From Paenibacillus oleatilyticus (lineage in GTDB: Bacteria; Bacillota; Bacilli; Paenibacillales; NBRC-103111): DNA of 64,000 nt. The notes under the pieces were generated by a model. That model searched no databases, had not been told where the DNA came from, and saw only the letters and a list, made by a program, of their open reading frames with translations. Location: positions 186,001 through 250,000 of the forward strand of contig NZ_JAHNZO010000005.1 of assembly GCF_018998565.1 (NCBI RefSeq), given 5' to 3'. Positions 59,695-64,000 of the stretch are shown piece by piece (position 1 is the stretch's first letter; every line of letters begins with the position of its first letter). A program made the position numbers and the translations under genes.

Positions 59695-61829
59695 TTCACA
59701 ACATCCCCCTCAAATGGTTGAATAAGAACTTGATACCCCGTATGATTTTCCAATATGTCCACTTGATACGGCGCGTTGATGTCTCCGGTTCTGCTGACCC
59801 TTAAATGCAGCGTTCCTTGACCGATGCGCAGGTTCGTCACTTCCAGCTCGTTCATGCCGGGGAGCAGCAGCGGTCGCAGCTCGACCGTTGCGGTCAGCGC
59901 ATTCGGACGGATGCCCAGCATCGTCTGCAGGAACGTCAGCGGCGTGCCGGCAGCCCATGCCTGCGGCGAGCAGGCGACCGGATAAGGCACGGGATGCCCA
60001 AGCTCATCCGTGTAGCCGCAGAACAGCTCCGGCAGTCTGGCATATTCGAAGCCTTCCGCCGCTTTCATCAGCCCCTGCATCACCTTCACCGCTTCGGTCT
60101 CGAAGCCGCCGAGGCTCAGTCCGAGCAGGCAGAGGGAGTTGTCGTGCGGCCACACGCTGCCGTTATGGTAGCTCATCGGGTTGTACCCGGAGGAGCCGGT
60201 GCTCATCGTGCGGATGCCGTAGCCGCCGAACATATCTTCCGCGACGAGCCGTGACGCGACGGCGCGGGCCCGCTCCGGCGACGCGATGCCGGACATCAGA
60301 ATATGACCGGTGTTCGAGGTCACAGACTGCACCTGCCGTTTGTCCCGATCCAGCGCAATGGCGTAATACTGCTCGTCTTCCATCCAGTACGACTGCTCGA
60401 ACCGTTCCCGGAGCACGGCCGCTTCCTGTTCCAGACGGTCGGCGTCGCCGCTGCGGCCGAGCGTGCGGAAGATCGGAGCGAGGCGCGTTTTCGCCTGGTA
60501 CACGTATCCCTGCACTTCGACGAGCGCGATCGGCGCCTGGCCGTAATCCCCGCTGCGGTGAACGACGGAGTCGGCCGAATCCTTCCAGCCTTGGTTGGCA
60601 ATGCCTTTGGAAGACTCCTGGAAGTATTCCACGAAGCCGTCGCCATCCCGGTCGCCGTAACGCTCGATCCAGGCGAGCGCTGCTTCGAGGTTCGGCATCA
60701 GCTGCTCGATCAGCGCCAGATCGTTCGTCCAGTGGTAATATTCCGCGGCCAGCATCAGGAAGAGCGGCGTCGCGTCAATCGTTCCGTAATACGGGGCGAA
60801 TGGCACCATCCCGGCGCCAGCCAGCTCGCCGTATCGGATTTCGTGCATGATTTTGCCCGGCGTCTCGTCCTGCCAAGGATCTTCCTTCTGACCTTGGTAG
60901 GCGGCCATCGTGAGCAGGGTGCCTTTGGCTGCCTGCGGGTTCAGCGAAAGCATCTGCAGCGCGGCGATCAGGCTGTCGCGGCCGAACGGGACCGAATACC
61001 ACGGAAGCCCGGCCACCGGGAACGATCCGTAGCCGACATCGGTCAGCAGCACGCGCAGGTCTTGCACCCCACGGTGGAACAGCTTGTCGAACGCGGCATT
61101 GTCGCTGCGGACGGCTGTCGATCCTGCGTTCCAGTCGCCATAGCTCGCTTCGAGCTTCGCCATCGCCACCTGCGGGTCGTAAAACCGGGGGCCTTCTCCG
61201 TTCACGAACGGCGCGACGAAGAACGTAATTTCCCGGCTCTCGCGGTGATCGAGACGAACCCGGAAGCCGACGGTATTCGTCGTCTCGTCGACTGAGCTTT
61301 CCTGCGGCTGCCAAGCGATGCGGGTTTCCCGGGCGACATGGTCCGCGCCGGCGTAGCCGATGGTCAGCCCGCCGTTCTGCCTCTGCGTTCCCGTCTTGTG
61401 GCCCGTCTCGCCGTGCTGGAAGCCGCGTACCGTGAACATATCCGCAAAATCGGCGTCGGCCAGCACCGAGAAGTCGAACTCGATCGGCTTCGGATAATAG
61501 CTGGTGAGGCGGAAGGTTTCATAAAGGCCGCCTTCGTAAATAAACCGCGTGCGCTCGATCTCGACGGATTCCCGCCACAGAATCAGCTCGCCGTCCTGCT
61601 CCATATGCGGATTCGTCAGCCGGATGACGGATATGTAGTTTGCATCCGCCGCAGAGGACAGCAGCACCGGCTTTTGGCCGTTGATGGCAATTTCCAGCCG
61701 GCTCAGAAAGCGGGTATCCTTGGTGTACAGCCCGAAGCCGGACGGATGACCTTGCGGAATATCGCCGTCCTTGTCGGAGTAGAGGAAGAGATCGTTTTCT
61801 TTGATGATTCGATAATCCAATGCGGTCAC
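59691..61829 (-). CDS. amylo-alpha-1,6-glucosidase-like glycoside hydrolase
   Basis: This 712-residue cytoplasmic enzyme has a glycogen-debranching N-terminal domain (about 1-210: DYRIIKENDLFLYSDKDGDI, then HPSGFGLYTKDTRFLSRLEI) and an (alpha/alpha)6 barrel (about 235-690) with GLPWYSVPFGRDSLIAALQM, a run around IERYGDRDGDGFVEY and SYHNGSVWPHDNSLCLLGL. The acidic residues in FGRDS and WPHDN regions are the likely catalytic or substrate-site ones. No signal peptide is present, so it acts on imported sugars. It is the first gene of the operon and is divergent from the LacI gene. Confidence 0.85.
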   Translation of the reverse strand: MTALDYRIIKENDLFLYSDKDGDIPQGHPSGFGLYTKDTRFLSRLEIAINGQKPVLLSSAADANYISVIRLTNPHMEQDGELILWRESVEIERTRFIYEGGLYETFRLTSYYPKPIEFDFSVLADADFADMFTVRGFQHGETGHKTGTQRQNGGLTIGYAGADHVARETRIAWQPQESSVDETTNTVGFRVRLDHRESREITFFVAPFVNGEGPRFYDPQVAMAKLEASYGDWNAGSTAVRSDNAAFDKLFHRGVQDLRVLLTDVGYGSFPVAGLPWYSVPFGRDSLIAALQMLSLNPQAAKGTLLTMAAYQGQKEDPWQDETPGKIMHEIRYGELAGAGMVPFAPYYGTIDATPLFLMLAAEYYHWTNDLALIEQLMPNLEAALAWIERYGDRDGDGFVEYFQESSKGIANQGWKDSADSVVHRSGDYGQAPIALVEVQGYVYQAKTRLAPIFRTLGRSGDADRLEQEAAVLRERFEQSYWMEDEQYYAIALDRDKRQVQSVTSNTGHILMSGIASPERARAVASRLVAEDMFGGYGIRTMSTGSSGYNPMSYHNGSVWPHDNSLCLLGLSLGGFETEAVKVMQGLMKAAEGFEYARLPELFCGYTDELGHPVPYPVACSPQAWAAGTPLTFLQTMLGIRPNALTATVELRPLLLPGMNELEVTNLRIGQGTLHLRVSRTGDINAPYQVDILENHTGYQVLIQPFEGDVVK

Positions 61830-61847
61830 CTCACAGTATGAGAGTCA

Positions 61848-62042
61848 TCCGAAACGTTTCGGAAAACCGATAAAAAAATATTTCTTCTTTGCAAAAGAAA
61901 GGAAAATTCTCTTTCCAAAACGTTTTGGATACGATATACTTGATTATATTGCAAGCTGAAAGCATTTACAACTGCTTTTTTTAGCAAACATTTTTTTACG
62001 GCTGCCAACAACATAAAAAATATAGATTCAAAACGTATCGGA
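61848..62042. promoter_or_regulatory. three LacI-type operators in the divergent control region
   Basis: TCCGAAACGTTTCGGA (61848-61863) and TCCAAAACGTTTTGGA (61914-61929) are perfect 16-bp palindromes with a central CG. TTCAAAACGTATCGGA (62027-62042) is an imperfect third. Spacing between centres is 66 and 113 bases. The last touches the ribosome binding site of the LacI gene. They suit binding by the LacI protein to both promoters, perhaps with looping. TGAAAGCATTTACA at 61957 is cre-like but lacks the central CG. Confidence 0.8.
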
Positions 62043-62051
62043 GGAGAGAAC

Positions 62052-63062
62052 ATGGTTACGATTAAAGATATCGCCAAGGCGGCCGGCGTGTCCGTCACAA
62101 CCGTATCGCGGGCGCTGAACGGGTATGACGACGTCAATGCGGTTACGCGCCAGAAGATCAAGGATATTGCGCAAGGGCTCGGGTACAGCCCGAATATGGC
62201 CGCCCGCTCGCTGATCTCGAAGAAAACGAAAACGCTCGGTCTGCTGCTGTCCAACGTGACGCGGGCCAGCTCGAAGGACAATATCGCCTTTGAAATTTTA
62301 TGCGGCATGAACGACCGGGCGGGAGAGCTCGATTACGATCTCGTGCTGTTCAGCACGACGCCGCAAAAGCAAAAAATCAAATCGTACAAAACGCTGTGTC
62401 AGGAGCGCGGTGTGGACGGCGTCATTATTATGGGCATCCGCCTGGACGACGAGTACTTGAAGGAAGTCGTTTCGTCTCAAATTCCTTGCGTGCTCATCGA
62501 CATTCCGCTGGAGGGGCCGAACGTCGGGTATGTGACCTCCGATAACGTCGGCGGTGCGAACCGTGCCGTCAGCTATTTGCTGGAAGCGGGCCACCGCAAA
62601 ATCGGCGTCATCAACGGACATTCCCAGGCGGACGTCAGCGTGCAGCGGCTGACAGGGTACAAGCAGGCGCTGGAACGCTTCGGCATCCCGTTCGACGAGT
62701 CGCTCGTCATGGACGGCTCCTTTTCCGAAGCGGGGGCCAAAGAAGCGGTGTACAGGCTGCTGGCGCAGCAGCCGGACATCACGGCGCTGTTCTGCATCAG
62801 CGATCTGATGGCGCTCGGAGCTTTGCAGGCCGTCCGCGGGTTGGGGCTTCAAGTGCCGGGGCAAATTTCCGTCGTCGGCTTCGACAATATCGACGTGACG
62901 GCGTACTGCTCGCCGGCGCTCACGACCGTAAACCAGAACAAATATGAGATGGGATACCAAGCCGCCCAGATGCTGATCGATCTGCTTGAAGGCCGGAAGG
63001 TGAGCCACCGGCTCATGCTGGACACCGAGCTGATCGTGCGGGAGAGCGTGAGTCCGCGGTAA
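62052..63062 (+). CDS. LacI-family transcriptional regulator
   Basis: This 336-residue repressor has the LacI HTH at the N-terminus (TIKDIAKAAGVSVTTVSRAL) with the hinge helix NMAARSLISKKTKTLGLL at about residues 50-67. The rest is a sugar-binding domain (about 60-330), with GYVTSDNVGGANRAVSYLLE and QISVVGFDNIDVTAYCSPAL. The ATG follows CGGAGGAGAGAAC. It is divergent from the glucosidase-importer operon, and three fitting palindromes lie between them. It likely represses both until an oligosaccharide binds. Confidence 0.92.
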   Translation: MVTIKDIAKAAGVSVTTVSRALNGYDDVNAVTRQKIKDIAQGLGYSPNMAARSLISKKTKTLGLLLSNVTRASSKDNIAFEILCGMNDRAGELDYDLVLFSTTPQKQKIKSYKTLCQERGVDGVIIMGIRLDDEYLKEVVSSQIPCVLIDIPLEGPNVGYVTSDNVGGANRAVSYLLEAGHRKIGVINGHSQADVSVQRLTGYKQALERFGIPFDESLVMDGSFSEAGAKEAVYRLLAQQPDITALFCISDLMALGALQAVRGLGLQVPGQISVVGFDNIDVTAYCSPALTTVNQNKYEMGYQAAQMLIDLLEGRKVSHRLMLDTELIVRESVSPR

Positions 63063-63541
63063 GGCAGGCGATTCTTCGCGCAATCAGATTGGGGGAGGCT
63101 CGACGGTTTAACCTTTTGGACAGGATCATGCGAGGGAAGATCGATGGCCCAATCTTCGCAGAATCGCGCGAACGAATCTCGATGGCCCAATCTTGGCGGG
63201 GGAGCCCATCCAAATTCCGACCAGGCCCCGCAGCAAATGCGCAATCGGCGAAGGTCCGCATCATTGGGTAGCCTCTGTTCGAGCATAGAGGAACTACGAT
63301 GCGTAAAGAGGCGCTTTTGGCCCCGTCATCGAAGCGTAGCGGAACAAAAAGTGACCTAATCGTGTCGAAAAATGTTCGTGCTGCCTCGGGGGACGTGATT
63401 AGCACACCTCACATCCTCTATGGTCCGAGCAAACGGCTGATTGGCTGCGATAGCGCATCGCAGTTCCTCTAATTTTTCGGCGCTCCAGATAAATGCATGG
63501 CCCCCCAATGTTTGCGCAGCAGCACTAGCAACAGCAGAAGC
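63063..63541. repeat. non-coding region with short repeats
   Basis: TCGATGGCCCAATCTT occurs at 63141-63156 and 63179-63194. Copies of the TAG[AC]GGAAC family lie at 63286 (TAGAGGAACTACGATGCGTA), 63337 (TAGCGGAACAAAAAGTGACC) and, reversed, 63471 back to 63451 (TAGAGGAACTGCGATGCGCT). No gene with a ribosome binding site is seen. Confidence 0.5.
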
Positions 63542-63588
63542 AAAAGAACCTCCGAATCCACCGATATCGTGGAAACGGAGGTTCTTTT
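63542..63588. terminator. bidirectional rho-independent terminator
   Basis: AAAAGAACCTCCG (63542-63554) is the exact inverse of CGGAGGTTCTTTT (63576-63588); CCAC/GTGG pairs inside. It ends the minus-strand membrane-protein gene. Confidence 0.88.
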
Positions 63589-63617
63589 CATGCCTGAAGC
63601 CGGCTAGTGCTCATCCC

Positions 63618-64000
63618 TTATCCCTTGTCCCGTAGGTCATCCCACGAAATGGAAAATCCTTTTCGCCAGACCACGGTATTCAGCACGACCAGCAGCGCCA
63701 TATACGCGTAGAGCCCGCCGGTTACGAACGTGCTGGCCAGATGCACGCCGGCGAAGAGAGCGAGGAGCAGCAGAAGCGGCAAGAAAATGAGGCCGTCATT
63801 CTGCTTTACCGCCTCGAAGGACTCCGAGAACGGCAGCGCCTTGCGGAAAGCTCGGAAGCAAATGACCGTGTACAGCAGCACGCTCAGAGCGACGACGATT
63901 AAATCCGGAACGATGCGCGCCCCGAACAGCGCAGTAAAAATAACACTCTCGATCAGGTACACGGGCATAAACAGCCTGACGAGGAACGCTTTGATCGTCC
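63618..64000 (-). CDS. membrane protein, 3' part only (5' end outside the window)
   Basis: The frame is open up to the window edge and the reading continues upstream of the first visible Met (at 63968) as TIKAFLVRLF, so the gene starts outside. About 127 residues are visible with three or four hydrophobic segments (PDLIVVALSVLLYTVICF, FLPLLLLLALFAGVHL, YMALLVVLNTVV). The end, WRKGFSISWDDLRDKG, resembles the C-terminus of some ABC-2-type export permeases, but this is too little to name it. Confidence 0.6.
   Translation of the reverse strand, partial: TIKAFLVRLFMPVYLIESVIFTALFGARIVPDLIVVALSVLLYTVICFRAFRKALPFSESFEAVKQNDGLIFLPLLLLLALFAGVHLASTFVTGGLYAYMALLVVLNTVVWRKGFSISWDDLRDKG

Noticed and set aside
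61957..61970. cre-like TGAAAGCATTTACA in the LacI control region
   Set aside because: The central CG, the most conserved part of cre sites, is CA here. It was not called.

Overview
The window looks like chromosome of a high-GC Firmicute of the Paenibacillus/Cohnella kind. The evidence is: strong GGAGG-type ribosome binding sites throughout; a YesM/YesN-type two-component pair next to an LplB/YtcP/LipO-type ABC importer; carbohydrate ABC importers without their own ATPase; CcpA-type cre sites; YqkE-like and DUF4179/DUF4367 proteins; and an aco operon arranged as in Bacillus. No rRNA, tRNA, CRISPR array, intact insertion sequence or prophage was seen. The genus assignment is an inference from gene content.

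Layout. 0.2-4.3 kb: an MFS exporter, then an AT-rich patch with a decayed maltose O-acetyltransferase, a DUF1349 protein, a probable transposase scrap and a second MFS exporter with its own operator and leader peptide. 4.4-14.5 kb: an AraC regulator, a complete five-gene Liv-type ABC importer and hutG-hutU-hutI on one strand, with a cre site at the front. This looks like a histidine or urocanate uptake and degradation unit, but hutH is absent. 14.7-17.4 kb: a secreted purple-acid-phosphatase-like enzyme and a VOC protein. 17.4-20.4 kb: a MocR regulator divergent from a GNAT acetyltransferase, followed by a roughly 40-bp tandem array and dispersed non-coding repeats. 20.4-25.7 kb: a DNA alkylation repair protein, a DUF1905/YdeI protein, an MFS exporter divergent from an SgrR-like regulator, and a polysaccharide deacetylase. 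25.9-31 kb: a LysM-bearing 5'-nucleotidase, an AcuI-type reductase and cidR/cidA/cidB.

31-39.2 kb is a full acetoin catabolic unit (acoA-acoB-acoC-acoL-bdhA-acoR). It has a textbook sigma-54 promoter before acoA and a cre site on the acoR promoter. 39.3-42.3 kb holds a DUF5050-like secreted protein with a frameshifted signal peptide, a YqkE-like protein, a histidine phosphatase and a DUF1284 protein. 42.3-49.4 kb contains three ECF sigma units: an ECF41 sigma with an FAD oxidoreductase partner and a matching promoter, a sigma/DUF4179 anti-sigma pair, and a sigma/DUF4367 pair. At 49.5 kb there is an AbrB-zinc-HTH fusion.

50-56.3 kb is an ABC importer (two permeases, one lipoprotein) with its response regulator and histidine kinase, all on the minus strand. 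56.5-63.1 kb is a second sugar importer with an amylo-alpha-1,6-glucosidase-like enzyme on the minus strand, divergent from a LacI regulator; three LacI-type palindromes lie in the shared promoter region. The window ends in repeat-bearing intergenic DNA and the 3' part of a membrane-protein gene.

All domain and family assignments come from reading the sequence; no database search was run.
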